Below, one piece after another: positions 21,983 through 30,612 of a DNA stretch of 64,000 nucleotides. The position numbers were made by a program, and so were the translations under genes. The notes below the pieces were generated by a model, which saw only the letters and a list, made by a program, of their open reading frames with translations, ran no database searches and was not told the DNA's origin. The number at the start of each line of letters is the position of its first letter. Within the stretch, counting starts at the first letter, position 1. This stretch comes from Succinispira mobilis DSM 6222 (GTDB lineage Bacteria; Bacillota; Negativicutes; Acidaminococcales; Succinispiraceae): NCBI RefSeq assembly GCF_000384135.1, contig NZ_KB913028.1, forward strand, positions 124,001 through 188,000, read 5' to 3'.

Positions 21983-22040
21983 CCCTTGTAATCTCTCTCG
22001 TAACATTTAATTATAAACATTATTTTTATAATTACAAGGG
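21983..22040 (-). promoter_or_regulatory. Nested inverted repeat in the leader of the DUF401 gene
   Basis: Outer arms CCCTTGTAAT / ATTACAAGGG (10 of 10) enclose an inner perfect stem TAATTATAAA / TTTATAATTA at about 22008-22034. It lies between the racemase stop and the DUF401 start. It could be a leader RNA structure or a protein-binding palindrome; there is no T run typical of a terminator. Confidence 0.45.
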
Positions 22041-22054
22041 AAAAAACAGCTTTT

Positions 22055-22759
22055 TTAGCAACTGTACAATTGACGCACACAAGCGTCTGCCAAAGCCCCC
22101 AGACTAGAAACTTCTCGGTTTTTATCTAAATTACTGGCTGCATAAGCTAACGGTAATTCCGTACAGGCTGTCATAATTAACAAATCCTGCTTCTGCCAAA
22201 GTTCTTGCACTAGGTTCTCCATGCGCTCAGCCGCTTGACGAAATTCATTTGCTTTAATTAAGTGAATACAGCTTTGCGCCTGCTCTGCCTGTACGGCATT
22301 CGGCAAAAACAATTTAAGATTATGTTTATCGGCATATTTTTGATATAAACCGCTTTGCAAAGTTCCCAAAGTTGATAACATCCATGCGCCTGCCGGACTA
22401 GCCTTTTTAGTAGCTAATACCGTTTCTTCTACAATATGAACTAGTTTTTTCGACAAGGGCTGCTGAAAACGATCAATAAAATAATGTGCACTATTGCATG
22501 GCACTGCCAATATGTCAGCCCCCAACGAAACCAATAGTTCTAAGTCCGCTCTAATTTGCGCTTGTGGACAAACACCTTTACCCAAAATAGCGGTACTACG
22601 GTCGGGAATTTGCGTATCTCCAACCATATATACTACTGGGTGTTCACTGTCATTACTCGCTGGCGCCTTAACCGCTAGCAAGCGTAAAAATTCTGCTGCT
22701 GCCGCTGGCCCCATTCCCCCTAACACCCCTAATTTATTCCCATTTAAATGATAGCCCAT
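22055..22759 (-). CDS. Aspartate/glutamate racemase family protein
   Basis: A 234-residue cofactor-independent amino-acid racemase. The N-terminal LGVLGGMGPAAAAEF is the family signature, the two catalytic Cys are in VPCNSAHYF (about 85) and MTACTELPLA (about 200). Best fit is aspartate racemase (D-aspartate formation); hydantoin or glutamate racemase is less likely. It stands alone between the DcuC and DUF401 genes on the same strand. Confidence 0.88.
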   Translation of the reverse strand: MGYHLNGNKLGVLGGMGPAAAAEFLRLLAVKAPASNDSEHPVVYMVGDTQIPDRSTAILGKGVCPQAQIRADLELLVSLGADILAVPCNSAHYFIDRFQQPLSKKLVHIVEETVLATKKASPAGAWMLSTLGTLQSGLYQKYADKHNLKLFLPNAVQAEQAQSCIHLIKANEFRQAAERMENLVQELWQKQDLLIMTACTELPLAYAASNLDKNREVSSLGALADACVRQLYSC

Positions 22760-22806
22760 ATTTACAATACTCCTTTTATCCTCTGCGTATACATTATAAT
22801 GAATAA

Positions 22807-22852
22807 AGCCACAAGCGAGTTTTTAGTAATTAACTAAAAACTGCTTGTGGCT
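22807..22852 (-). terminator. Terminator between dcuC and the racemase gene
   Basis: AGCCACAAGC / GCTTGTGGCT stem continuing into GTTTTTAGT / ACTAAAAAC with a small mismatch, about 130 bases after the dcuC stop and 47 before the racemase start. T content after the stem is modest (TTTATT). Confidence 0.6.
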
Positions 22853-22983
22853 GAACTTGAAAACTATGTAATTGTAGTCTACTAGACCTTAACTTATCCT
22901 CAAAAAACAACTATTTAATTTTAGACAAACCCAGATCTAACGCTGGCAACTAGCTAGCTTTCAAATTTAATTTCTGTCAACTA

Positions 22984-24234
22984 CTAACTAAGTAAAAACA
23001 TAATCACGGTAGCCGTTACCACCATTGGTAACGCAGTCCGTTTGGACATTTCCATTGGATTAACTTTAGCAATTTGTGCACACACAATTGCCGCGCCTGC
23101 AACTGGAGACATCGTTCTGCCCAGTGCCCCACTTAATTGTGCCAAAGAACCCATTTGGGCTACACCCATCCCAAAAGATTTAGCATGTGGCGTAATTGCA
23201 CCATTAAAGGCCAAAGTTGCCGCATCACCAGAACCACCTAAGATCGCAATAATAAATGGACCATAGCTTGCTGCTACTTTAGCAATACTTTGCGAATTTT
23301 TCATGGCAACAATCAAAGCATCAGTTAAGCCAATAGCTTTCATCCCCGCAGTAAACACACCCGCAGCAATAATAATCCCGATAATGCTACCAAAAGCTTC
23401 ACCCATACCCCCGAAAAATTGTTTAGTAATCTCACCTGGGTTTTGGCGTGTCACAGCCATCGCAATTATTACCCCTAAAAGCATGGCTTGTGGTACACTA
23501 ATTGCTGGTAAAACCCCAACTTGTTTACTACCTAAAACTAATAAAATCAATGGCAATATTGGAATAATCGCCCACAGATAATTAACTTTAAAACCATCAT
23601 CATCTTTAATTTCATTTTCTGAATGAAAACCCATATGTTCTTTACGGTAAATAGCCAAAGCTGTAAATACCACAATTGACACTAGCGCGCCAATAATTGC
23701 TGGCACCGTATGCACCGCAATGATGCTCATTACATCAGTATTTACCATTTTGGCCATAAAAGCATTATGTGAACCACCAGGGCTAAGCACTCCACCCCAA
23801 GTACCTAACATAACTGAACCGGCCGCTATAGCTGGATGCACACCAGCCGACATAAGTGCGGGAATTAAAATCGAACCAACCGCCGCAGCACAACCCGCAG
23901 CACTTGGAAGCGCAATGCAAATCAACCAAGTAATTACAATTGTCCCTGGAATCATAATTGCCTTGACGCTATTTAAAGGTTTTACAATTAGATGCACCAT
24001 ATGCGCATCACATTTAGTCCACTTCATAACCACGGAAAATCCATAAACTATACAAATTACTGTTACCAAACCAGGATTCACCATGCTAGTCGTAAACGAG
24101 GTTACGGCAGCACCTATTTTGCCAGAAACAATACACATTAGTAAACCACCAGCAATTAGCACCATCCGCGTTTCATACTTTTTAACAATTCCTGCGAACG
24201 TCAACAAAACAATTAACCCACCTAGCCAAACCAT
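22984..24234 (-). CDS. dcuC: Anaerobic C4-dicarboxylate carrier, DcuC family
   Basis: A roughly 416-residue, 10-12 helix membrane protein that would exchange or export C4-dicarboxylates such as succinate and fumarate. GTWGGVLSPGGSHNAFMAKM and LGGSGDAATLAFNGAITPHA are the conserved glycine-rich re-entrant segments of the DcuC family. The ATG at 24234 follows AGGAGG with 8-base spacing; the GTG at 24243 overlaps that site. It suits an anaerobe that forms or uses succinate. Confidence 0.88.
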   Translation of the reverse strand: MVWLGGLIVLLTFAGIVKKYETRMVLIAGGLLMCIVSGKIGAAVTSFTTSMVNPGLVTVICIVYGFSVVMKWTKCDAHMVHLIVKPLNSVKAIMIPGTIVITWLICIALPSAAGCAAAVGSILIPALMSAGVHPAIAAGSVMLGTWGGVLSPGGSHNAFMAKMVNTDVMSIIAVHTVPAIIGALVSIVVFTALAIYRKEHMGFHSENEIKDDDGFKVNYLWAIIPILPLILLVLGSKQVGVLPAISVPQAMLLGVIIAMAVTRQNPGEITKQFFGGMGEAFGSIIGIIIAAGVFTAGMKAIGLTDALIVAMKNSQSIAKVAASYGPFIIAILGGSGDAATLAFNGAITPHAKSFGMGVAQMGSLAQLSGALGRTMSPVAGAAIVCAQIAKVNPMEMSKRTALPMVVTATVIMFLLS

Positions 24235-24359
24235 TAAATACACCTCCTAATAATTTTTTATTATTTATAATAATATTAAGACAATTTAATAAGTTCGACA
24301 CAGTTTAGGAAAATTCCTGTTTACAATTATGTTTTTTTAATGTTTATTTCTGCTTATTC

Positions 24360-25010
24360 TCACAAACCTTTTTGCTGGATATCACTATATAACATGCCCA
24401 TATGCGCCGTATAGTTCAAAAGTACTATTTTCCAAAGTTGTTCGCTTTCGTTATATTCCAGTACATTTATGCAAGTATTATCCTGCTTAATTTGCCAAAA
24501 AGCATCTAATGGAGCACCCAGAATTTGCGCAACCAAGACCTTATTAATCGCATCATGCGCCGCAACGAGTACTGTTTTATCCAAATTAGCCTGCGCAATC
24601 TCATTTAGCGCCTGCCAACTCCGCTTGGCAATCAACTCGAGACTTTCACCCCCAGGCATCAACACTTGCGCTGGTTTAGTTTGCCAAAGCTTTAACAGCT
24701 CACCATATTTGCCCTGCACTTCTTCTGCAAGCAACCCTTCCCACTCACCGTGAGCAATTTCTTGCAAACGCTCATCTATTTGCACGGTTTTGCCTTGCAA
24801 TTGCGCGCAAAAATCAGCGGTCATATAGGCCCGTTTCAATTGACTAGCATAAACTGCATCCAAAGGTACAACTTGCAAAGCTTGTGCTAATAGTCGACCT
24901 TGGGCTAAGCCCCGTTCACTCAAATCCGTATCTACTTGCCCTTGATAACGACCCTCACGATTCCAGTCAGTTTCGCCGTGCCGCACCAAAATTATTCTAC
25001 ATTTAGCCAT
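24360..25010 (-). CDS. Histidine phosphatase family protein (phosphoglycerate mutase-like)
   Basis: A 216-residue protein with the phosphohistidine motif RIILVRHGETDWN at 5-17, the second catalytic region AAHDAINKVL (about 150) and the conserved YASQLKRAYMTADF. The family includes CobC (alpha-ribazole phosphatase) and broad phosphatases; I cannot choose between them. It is downstream of the aminotransferase gene on the same strand, 18 bases apart, so probably co-transcribed. The ATG has AGGGGG upstream. Confidence 0.88.
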   Translation of the reverse strand: MAKCRIILVRHGETDWNREGRYQGQVDTDLSERGLAQGRLLAQALQVVPLDAVYASQLKRAYMTADFCAQLQGKTVQIDERLQEIAHGEWEGLLAEEVQGKYGELLKLWQTKPAQVLMPGGESLELIAKRSWQALNEIAQANLDKTVLVAAHDAINKVLVAQILGAPLDAFWQIKQDNTCINVLEYNESEQLWKIVLLNYTAHMGMLYSDIQQKGL

Positions 25011-25028
25011 TTTAACCCCCTAAACTTC

Positions 25029-26183
25029 TTATTGAGCCTGCAAAAACACCTCTTGCGCCGCCTTTACGCCCGCCCCTAAATTCACTGCTACACCTAAAGT
25101 CTGCAAAGTCATCTCGAGCATACTAATTACTACAAAGACATCGGCCATACTTGCATAACCTAAATGACCAATCCGGAAAATTTTACCCTCTAAAGTTTTT
25201 TGCCCCCCCGCAACGGTAATTCCGTAAACTTCACGCAAATGTTTTTGAATATCTTTCGCCGAAACATTGGCAGGAGCTTTAATCGCCGTAACTACACTAG
25301 AGGAAACACTTTCATCAGCTAACAACTCCAAGCCCAAAGCTTTAACTGCCGCCCGTACCGCTTTAGCCAATAGTTCATGGCGTTTAGCAATATTCTCTAG
25401 CCCTTCTTCAAAAATCATATTTAACGACTCGCGCAACCCAAAAATCAAGCTCACTGGTGGCGTATAGGGATTTTGCCATTTTTCTAAAGATTTTTTCACC
25501 TTTTGCGCATCCCAGTAGTATTTCGGTAACGTACTTTGAGCATATGCCGCCCAAGCTCTTGCCCCAAAAGCGACTAAACCAATACCTGGGGGAATCATCA
25601 AGGCTTTTTGCGAACCCGTAAACACCACATCAATGCCCCATTTATCCATCTGCATCGGAATTGCCCCTAAAGCACTAACTGCATCAACCACTTTCAAAGC
25701 TGGATGTTGCCCACACACTTTAATTACATTTTCAATATCATTAGTAACCCCTGTACTAGTTTCATTATGAGTTAGCAGAATTCCTTTGATTTCCTTATTA
25801 ATATCTGCTTGCAAACGCATCGCTAGTTTTTCAGCGGCAATAGCTTGACCAGGTTCAAAAGATAGTTTTTCAACATCCAAACCATAACTAGTGGCAATTT
25901 CTGCCAAACGATCCCCAAATACCCCAATACTCACAACTAAAACTTTATCGCCAGCACTAAATAAATTAACAATACTAGCTTCCATCGCGCCCGTACCTGC
26001 TGCGGGATACAATAATATATCTGCTTGCGTATTAAAAACTTTTTTCAAATCTTGAACTACACTTTTAAACAACCCTTCATAAGCCACACCCCGATGATTA
26101 ATCATCGGTACATTCATCGCATTTAAGACCCGCTCTGGAACTGGCGTAGGCCCTGGAACCATCAAATATTTTTTGTTTAACAT
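25029..26183 (-). CDS. Alanine-glyoxylate / serine-pyruvate type aminotransferase
   Basis: A 384-residue PLP enzyme of class V. MVPGPTPVPERVL at the N-terminus, LLYPAAGTGAMEASIVN, THNETSTGVTNDI, KVVDAVSALGAIPM and the PLP-lysine block FTGSQKALMIPPGIG (about 185-199) are the family blocks. Substrates may be alanine, serine or aspartate with glyoxylate or pyruvate. The ATG at 26183 is preceded by GAGGGGG; a GTG ten codons earlier overlaps it. Likely co-transcribed with the histidine phosphatase. Confidence 0.88.
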   Translation of the reverse strand: MLNKKYLMVPGPTPVPERVLNAMNVPMINHRGVAYEGLFKSVVQDLKKVFNTQADILLYPAAGTGAMEASIVNLFSAGDKVLVVSIGVFGDRLAEIATSYGLDVEKLSFEPGQAIAAEKLAMRLQADINKEIKGILLTHNETSTGVTNDIENVIKVCGQHPALKVVDAVSALGAIPMQMDKWGIDVVFTGSQKALMIPPGIGLVAFGARAWAAYAQSTLPKYYWDAQKVKKSLEKWQNPYTPPVSLIFGLRESLNMIFEEGLENIAKRHELLAKAVRAAVKALGLELLADESVSSSVVTAIKAPANVSAKDIQKHLREVYGITVAGGQKTLEGKIFRIGHLGYASMADVFVVISMLEMTLQTLGVAVNLGAGVKAAQEVFLQAQ

Positions 26184-26528
26184 TTTTAAAAATCCCCCTC
26201 TGAAATAATTCACTTTTTAGGTAGCACCATAATAAACAAATAGACCGCATACTTGCGGCCCGCAATAATTACGTTTATGGATAAAGCAGCTCTCCAATTT
26301 GTCAAAGTGTTAACTTTTAGAGAAAATTATATCCTAGAAACAAACCAAAGTCAATAATTTTGTTAAATAATTAGGCAATCGAAAAGTATATTATCCCGAT
26401 TATATAGCCCCAGCGAAATATTTTTGAGTGTTGCCTATACCTTTCCCCATCTCTCGACCAATTTTTAACCATATGATAACTCAAACCGCAAATTATTCCT
26501 ATTGCTGGTACTATAAAGCTTTTTTTCA
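26184..26528. promoter_or_regulatory. Leader and promoter region of the aminotransferase gene
   Basis: No gene is seen. On the minus strand a TTGACA near 26305 with TATCCA about 16 bases later could be a promoter. The leader after it has a short hairpin CCGCA-AGTA-TGCGG. I do not recognise a riboswitch class. Confidence 0.35.
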
Positions 26529-26575
26529 TGTTTTTTACCTATTCCCCTTTACTAGCCCCCATGTTAAAACCTGCC
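26529..26575 (-). repeat. Accessory-locus repeat R, copy 1 (partial)
   Basis: About 47 bases matching the right-hand half of a longer repeat at 28993-29086 and 39781-39876 (shared core CCTTTACTAGCCCCCA...GTTAAAACCTGCC). Like the other two copies it lies at or just beyond the 3' end of a candidate immunity gene. No coding potential. Confidence 0.7.
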
Positions 26576-26590
26576 CTCAAATTCTATTAA

Positions 26591-27048
26591 TTAAAATACA
26601 TACAAAAGTAAATACAGCGCTATCGTAGCACAGGGAATTAAAAATGATCCTATTAAATTTGACGATAATTTTTTATATGATGCTATTAGTTCTTCATTTG
26701 TTTTATCTTCTTCTAACTTTAAAAAAGCTAATCTTTTTCTTCCGTAACTCATCAATGGTGCACCAATAGAAAATATAACTAGGTGATATAACTTAAATTC
26801 TACATAATTTATACATACAAATCCCATTATTACATAAAATGTTAAAAGTAGACTTGTGCCTAAAACCAAACTCCATAAATATTTTTTTTCATGATAATAT
26901 TTTTTTCAAGTTCTGACCTAAGCACCATAATCATTAGCGCACTCATTGAAATCGCTCCCCAAACCCCAGCTTCATCTTTGGTTATAGTTTCTTTTGCCAG
27001 TAACACCAACATTACTACCGCTCCTATACAGATAAAATATCCAAACAT
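26591..27048 (-). pseudogene. Frameshifted paralogue of the multi-TM immunity candidate at 39888-40355
   Basis: Two minus-strand frames (26860-27048 and 26591-26869) together match the 155-residue protein at 39888-40355 along its length: the first has a start GYFICIGAVVML like RYLIGFGTLVML, and the second carries NYVEFKLYH and YGRKRLAFLKLEEDK against NYIEFELYH and YGRRKLVYLKMQDDK. The frames meet at a run of seven A (minus strand, about 26901-26907); one more A would restore GAA AAA AAA TAT and the paralogue's YYHEKKY. Four to five membrane helices are predicted when joined. It has a fair start (AGAGGG before ATG) and lies downstream of tpsB with no toxin of its own. Confidence 0.75.
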
Positions 27049-27189
27049 TAAATGTCCCTCTAATCTTTCTAAAATAAAAAGCTTGATTTTATAGTTTTTC
27101 TTTCAAAGTCTAATTCCAGCTTTTTATTTTCTAGAATTAGCACTAATATTTTCTCTCACAAAACTATTCAGCCACCTATCACGTCTATA

Positions 27190-27227
27190 AAAATGGCCCT
27201 AACAAAAATCTGTTAGGGCTATTTTTA
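27190..27227 (-). terminator. Terminator after tpsB
   Basis: GCCCTAACA / TGTTAGGGC stem with A and T runs on both sides, overlapping the tpsB stop codon; probably bidirectional. Confidence 0.85.
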
Positions 27228-28931
27228 TATTTGACAAGTAATTTGAAATCCTAATGCTGTTTTTGCGGTTTTAAAACCTTTAGGTTTGTGCAAGGGCGCA
27301 CCGATAAAGGCATCATAACTGATGTTTTTTCCAACTGTGCCTCTTATCCCTACTACTGTGCCCATCAAACTGTTGCCTAGCAAATACTCTGAGGCCGCCC
27401 CCCATACTCTACCACAATCTAAACCAATATATGGCTCTAGACTACTATTTGCTAGAGGTATGCTTATTTCATTTCTTATTATTATTCCATTTTCAGCCAG
27501 CAAACTTTGTTCACCATCAAATCCTCTTACGCTATATCTACCACCAATACTAATTTGTTCACTGCTATACAGCGCATCTTTGGTGTATTGCCCCTTGATA
27601 TTTAAATTATAGCGACCTTTTACTTTCCCTAATTTCAAAGGCTTAGCTAGATTTAGACTTGCTGACCACAAACTATAACGCGTTGTCAGTTTCCCAGCTT
27701 CAGTATCCGTCAAACCTGGTGCCGCACCAAACCAAGGCACACCTTTTTGATAATAAATTATCGTATCTAGCGTGCTTTCGCCAATATATTGCCGATGTTG
27801 CACCCCTAATTGATATGCTGTAGTTTCTTGTCTTTGTACCCCTATTTCTGTATCATTTATATAACTATGGCGATCTTTTTGAATAATTTTAACAAACCCT
27901 TGGTATTTACGCACTTGATCGCGATATAACAACCGTTTTAATTCAATTTCTAAGGTATCTGATTTACCACTAGAAATAAAGGGCGTTAAATTATTTACCC
28001 GTTGATGATACCGATTTTGATATTTATTGATGCTCAAACTATAATTGCCATAAGGTATGCTGTAATACAAGCTATAGCCTTTATTGCTAGCCGTAGGTAT
28101 TTGTTCTTTGAAGTAATAATCATTTAGGCTATAACTTAACACATCATTTAGTCCGCTTGGATTATATAAGTTAAAGCTACTAGTTGCCTGCATTCTTCCC
28201 ATATGTTCTAAACCTGCATCATCTAGCGAAACCGCTATACTCCAAGGCTTACTGCGTGTTACCTGTATTACTACCTCAGTGTCACCTAACTTTGCTGCGG
28301 GTACTAGTTGCATTTTTACATCTTGATTGGGTACCCGCTTCATTTGTTCTAAACCTTGTTCTAAATCTCGCACATTTAAAATTTTGCCTGCTTTAGTTGG
28401 AAACGCATTTCTCCAAGTTCCCGCTTGTTGTTCCTGGTCAAAACGAATTTTGCTTATTTTCCCAGCAATTAACTGTAGCTCTAGCCTGCCTGTACTTAAA
28501 TCTTGCTCTGGCACTACGATTTTACTTGTAACAAAACCTCTGCCCATTATTTTATCTTGAGCATATTTAGCTAAAATATTTATGCCCTGTACCCCTAATT
28601 TCCTATTTACATACTTTTGCAAATCTTTTTCTAACCAAGCGAATTTCCTAGCTTGTTCGCCAGTTATTACTATTTTGTTGACTGGAAACATGATCTTTTC
28701 TTCAGGAAATTGCAAACTTTCAATATCTGCCTTTGACTTTTGTAAATTCACTTGTGGCTCTTGTAATCGCTTTTGCTCTTCTTCTTGTTGCCTTTTTAAT
28801 TCTTGTTGCCGCTCAATTTTATTGCGTAATATTTCTTGAGTAGCCACGTCGTTCGTACTAGGCGCGGCTATACAACTACTAGCTCCCGCAATTAGTAGCC
28901 CCAAAACTATTAATACTGTTTTTATTCCCAC
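27225..28931 (-). CDS. Two-partner secretion outer-membrane transporter (TpsB; ShlB/FhaC/CdiB family)
   Basis: A 568-residue Omp85-family protein that would export a TpsA/CdiA partner across the outer membrane. Order: signal peptide (1-23, ending in ...SSCIAA), a Gln/Glu/Lys-rich coiled-coil (about 31-70), POTRA domains (about 75-215) and a 16-stranded barrel (about 220-568). The barrel contains the lid-lock motif VRGF at 468-471, the family hallmark. Presence of this protein shows that the cell has an outer membrane. No intact TpsA is visible in the window: the nearest candidate (40355-44543) lacks the TPS domain. A repeat (R copy 2) and the immunity cluster lie upstream on the same strand. 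Confidence 0.93.
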   Translation of the reverse strand: MGIKTVLIVLGLLIAGASSCIAAPSTNDVATQEILRNKIERQQELKRQQEEEQKRLQEPQVNLQKSKADIESLQFPEEKIMFPVNKIVITGEQARKFAWLEKDLQKYVNRKLGVQGINILAKYAQDKIMGRGFVTSKIVVPEQDLSTGRLELQLIAGKISKIRFDQEQQAGTWRNAFPTKAGKILNVRDLEQGLEQMKRVPNQDVKMQLVPAAKLGDTEVVIQVTRSKPWSIAVSLDDAGLEHMGRMQATSSFNLYNPSGLNDVLSYSLNDYYFKEQIPTASNKGYSLYYSIPYGNYSLSINKYQNRYHQRVNNLTPFISSGKSDTLEIELKRLLYRDQVRKYQGFVKIIQKDRHSYINDTEIGVQRQETTAYQLGVQHRQYIGESTLDTIIYYQKGVPWFGAAPGLTDTEAGKLTTRYSLWSASLNLAKPLKLGKVKGRYNLNIKGQYTKDALYSSEQISIGGRYSVRGFDGEQSLLAENGIIIRNEISIPLANSSLEPYIGLDCGRVWGAASEYLLGNSLMGTVVGIRGTVGKNISYDAFIGAPLHKPKGFKTAKTALGFQITCQI

Positions 28932-28992
28932 AGTTTTTCTCCATTTATTTTTTTATCTAACACGCTTATCTTGCCTTAGTTATATCGCATTT

Positions 28993-29086
28993 TCATCTAA
29001 GCCAAATTTCTAAAAAACCAATATTGCAACTGAAACAATGTTTTTTCACCTATTTCCCTTTACTAGCCCCCATGTTAAAATCTGCC
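28993..29086 (-). repeat. Accessory-locus repeat R, copy 2
   Basis: About 94 bases, near-identical to 39781-39876 and partly to 26529-26575. It begins TCATCTAAGCC and ends in the last codons of the 134-residue membrane gene. It lies between that gene and tpsB. Function unknown; perhaps a recombination seam or conserved 3' untranslated sequence. Confidence 0.8.
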
Positions 29087-29479
29087 AAAAAACTTCATCA
29101 ACAAGGTTACGCCAATTAGCAATGTAATTATTCCCTTTGTCTCAGTTTTTATTTTCTTAAGCGCTTCTTGATTATCTTCGACTATGGCTAACTTATATTG
29201 TCCATACAAAGTGCTACCTATTGCTAACACAAATACTATTGTTCTTATAACTTCTATTGCCCACATGCTATCTGTAGGAATAACCAGCCCTAACGTTCTT
29301 GCATACTCCAACTTTAACAATACCTCTACTGCCAAGAACAATCCTGACAAACTCCATAAAAAAGTCCCTATCTTTACGATTACACCGATTTCTTTATTTT
29401 TATATTCTTTAAATATCCAAAAGTTATTAACCAAAAAACTAGCGATTCCTAATAATACAAGGCCTTCATATATTTTCAT
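29075..29479 (-). CDS. Multi-pass membrane protein, candidate immunity (copy next to tpsB)
   Basis: 134 residues with about four hydrophobic helices. I do not recognise a named family. It is clearly homologous to 30160-30591: both have FWIFKEYKNKEI / YWLFKEYKNKEI, a conserved LSGLF/LSGLL helix and LYGQYK/I-x-A-x-x-ED(N/D)QE. Each lies just downstream of a 186-residue GW protein, so the two genes form a repeated pair. The Y-G-x-x-K...DD-x-x-x-E pattern also recalls the 155-residue protein at 39888-40355, hinting at one superfamily. An immunity role is inferred from context only. Confidence 0.6.
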   Translation of the reverse strand: MKIYEGLVLLGIASFLVNNFWIFKEYKNKEIGVIVKIGTFLWSLSGLFLAVEVLLKLEYARTLGLVIPTDSMWAIEVIRTIVFVLAIGSTLYGQYKLAIVEDNQEALKKIKTETKGIITLLIGVTLLMKFFGRF

Positions 29480-29498
29480 TTATCCACCTATTCCTTTT

Positions 29499-30059
29499 TT
29501 ATTTTCTAGAATTGTCATAAATTACTTTTACATTCATTATCGTTTTACCTCTAAGATGTTTTACTTTTTCATATTGAGCATTATCGACAAATTTATAGCT
29601 TAATATCAGTTTACCTTTTACATAAACATTTTCACTATTGTTATCTTGTTGCCAACCGTGCGCTTCTAGGACATATTTATATGTTTTTTTAAATTCAGCT
29701 TCAGTTTTATCCGCATAATATATAGCCTCTAGTTCTCTACCCCCGCCATAGTAGGAATGTATCTTAAATCGTTGACATTCTATGCCAAAATCTCGCCCAT
29801 CTACCAAGTTCTTTTGCGCTTCAATTTTGGCTGAGTTATCCACACCCTCAAGTTGCAAACTATATATTTGTTTAAACTCAACTAAATCTGCTTCCTTTAT
29901 TATTAATTTCTCTTTTTCTATTGCCCCATTCATATTTTTTAGTTCTGTCTTTAATGTCGACACTAACATTATCGTGAAAACTACTGCCAAAACGTAACAA
30001 GTTATTTTCCACGATCCTCTGGTAGCGAATGTATATCCGCCGATAACAAGTTTTCCCAT
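29499..30059 (-). CDS. One-TM 'GW' protein, candidate immunity, copy 3 of 3
   Basis: 186 residues: short basic N-terminus, one membrane helix (about 20-40), then a probably extracytoplasmic domain ending in a conserved YKYVLEAHGWQQ...NVYVKGKLILSYKF block. The first 50 residues are identical to the copy at 35847-36407 except for one or two changes, and the last 60 are almost the same in all three copies. The most variable part is the middle (DFGIECQRFKIHSYY here, DFGIRRQLFK and DFGIICQLFK in the others). Directly upstream is a 48-base remnant of a toxin tip identical to the end of the tip at 36420, so this is the tail of a duplicated module that lost its toxin. Confidence 0.7.
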   Translation of the reverse strand: MGKLVIGGYTFATRGSWKITCYVLAVVFTIMLVSTLKTELKNMNGAIEKEKLIIKEADLVEFKQIYSLQLEGVDNSAKIEAQKNLVDGRDFGIECQRFKIHSYYGGGRELEAIYYADKTEAEFKKTYKYVLEAHGWQQDNNSENVYVKGKLILSYKFVDNAQYEKVKHLRGKTIMNVKVIYDNSRK

Positions 30060-30072
30060 TATTTTCTCCCCC

Positions 30073-30120
30073 TATAGTTCTTTACCTTCAACATTTCTCA
30101 CATATGAGGTTATTGTTATT
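30073..30120 (-). pseudogene. 48-base remnant of a TpsA/CdiA-like C-terminal tip
   Basis: The last 15 codons and stop of the tip at 36420-37195 (ending VEGKEL) are reproduced exactly here, then homology stops sharply at 30120. It is the only trace of a toxin gene in front of GW copy 3 and marks a deletion or cassette end point. Confidence 0.8.
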
Positions 30121-30159
30121 AATAGGGAGTTTCAACATTATCTATTCGAACATTTAATG

Positions 30160-30591
30160 CTATGGCGTATCTCCCCTCCAAAAAAGCTCAAATCCTAAAA
30201 CTTTAACAAAAAAAACACCTACCATTATTAGGAAAATTATTTCGATTATGTCTTTTTTTATCTCCTTAAGGGATTCTTGGTCATCTTCAGCCGTTGCTAC
30301 TATATATTGTCCATATAAAGTCATGCCTATTGATAGAGCAAACACTATTACTCTTACAATTTCCAAATACAATCTTTTATCATTAGAAATAAAAATCCCT
30401 ATAGTTTTAGCAATTTCCGATTTGGGAAATACTGATATTGCTATTAACAATCCTGATAAACCCCAAAATATGGCAGCCCATTTCAGGACTCCTACTATTT
30501 CTTTGTTTTTATATTCTTTAAAGAGCCAATAAATTTTACTTAAAAAGCTTAGTATCCCTAATATAAAAAACCATTGCACTATTATTTCCAT
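30160..30591 (-). CDS. Multi-pass membrane protein, candidate immunity
   Basis: 143 residues, about four hydrophobic helices, paralogue of 29075-29479 (shared FKEYKNKEI, WGLSGLL, LEIVRVIVFALSIG and LYGQY). It follows the GW protein gene at 30613-31173 with 21 bases between, and its start has AGGTTG upstream. It belongs to the second half of the module [tip C - GW protein - multi-pass protein]. Whether it protects against the tip or serves another purpose cannot be told from sequence. Confidence 0.6.
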   Translation of the reverse strand: MEIIVQWFFILGILSFLSKIYWLFKEYKNKEIVGVLKWAAIFWGLSGLLIAISVFPKSEIAKTIGIFISNDKRLYLEIVRVIVFALSIGMTLYGQYIVATAEDDQESLKEIKKDIIEIIFLIMVGVFFVKVLGFELFWRGDTP

Positions 30592-30612
30592 TTATCAACC
30601 TCTCGACCTTTT

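Noticed and set aside
26214-26330. T-box or other riboswitch upstream of the aminotransferase
   Set aside because: A GGTGCTACC word looks slightly like a T-box bulge but the specifier loop and terminator are not seen.
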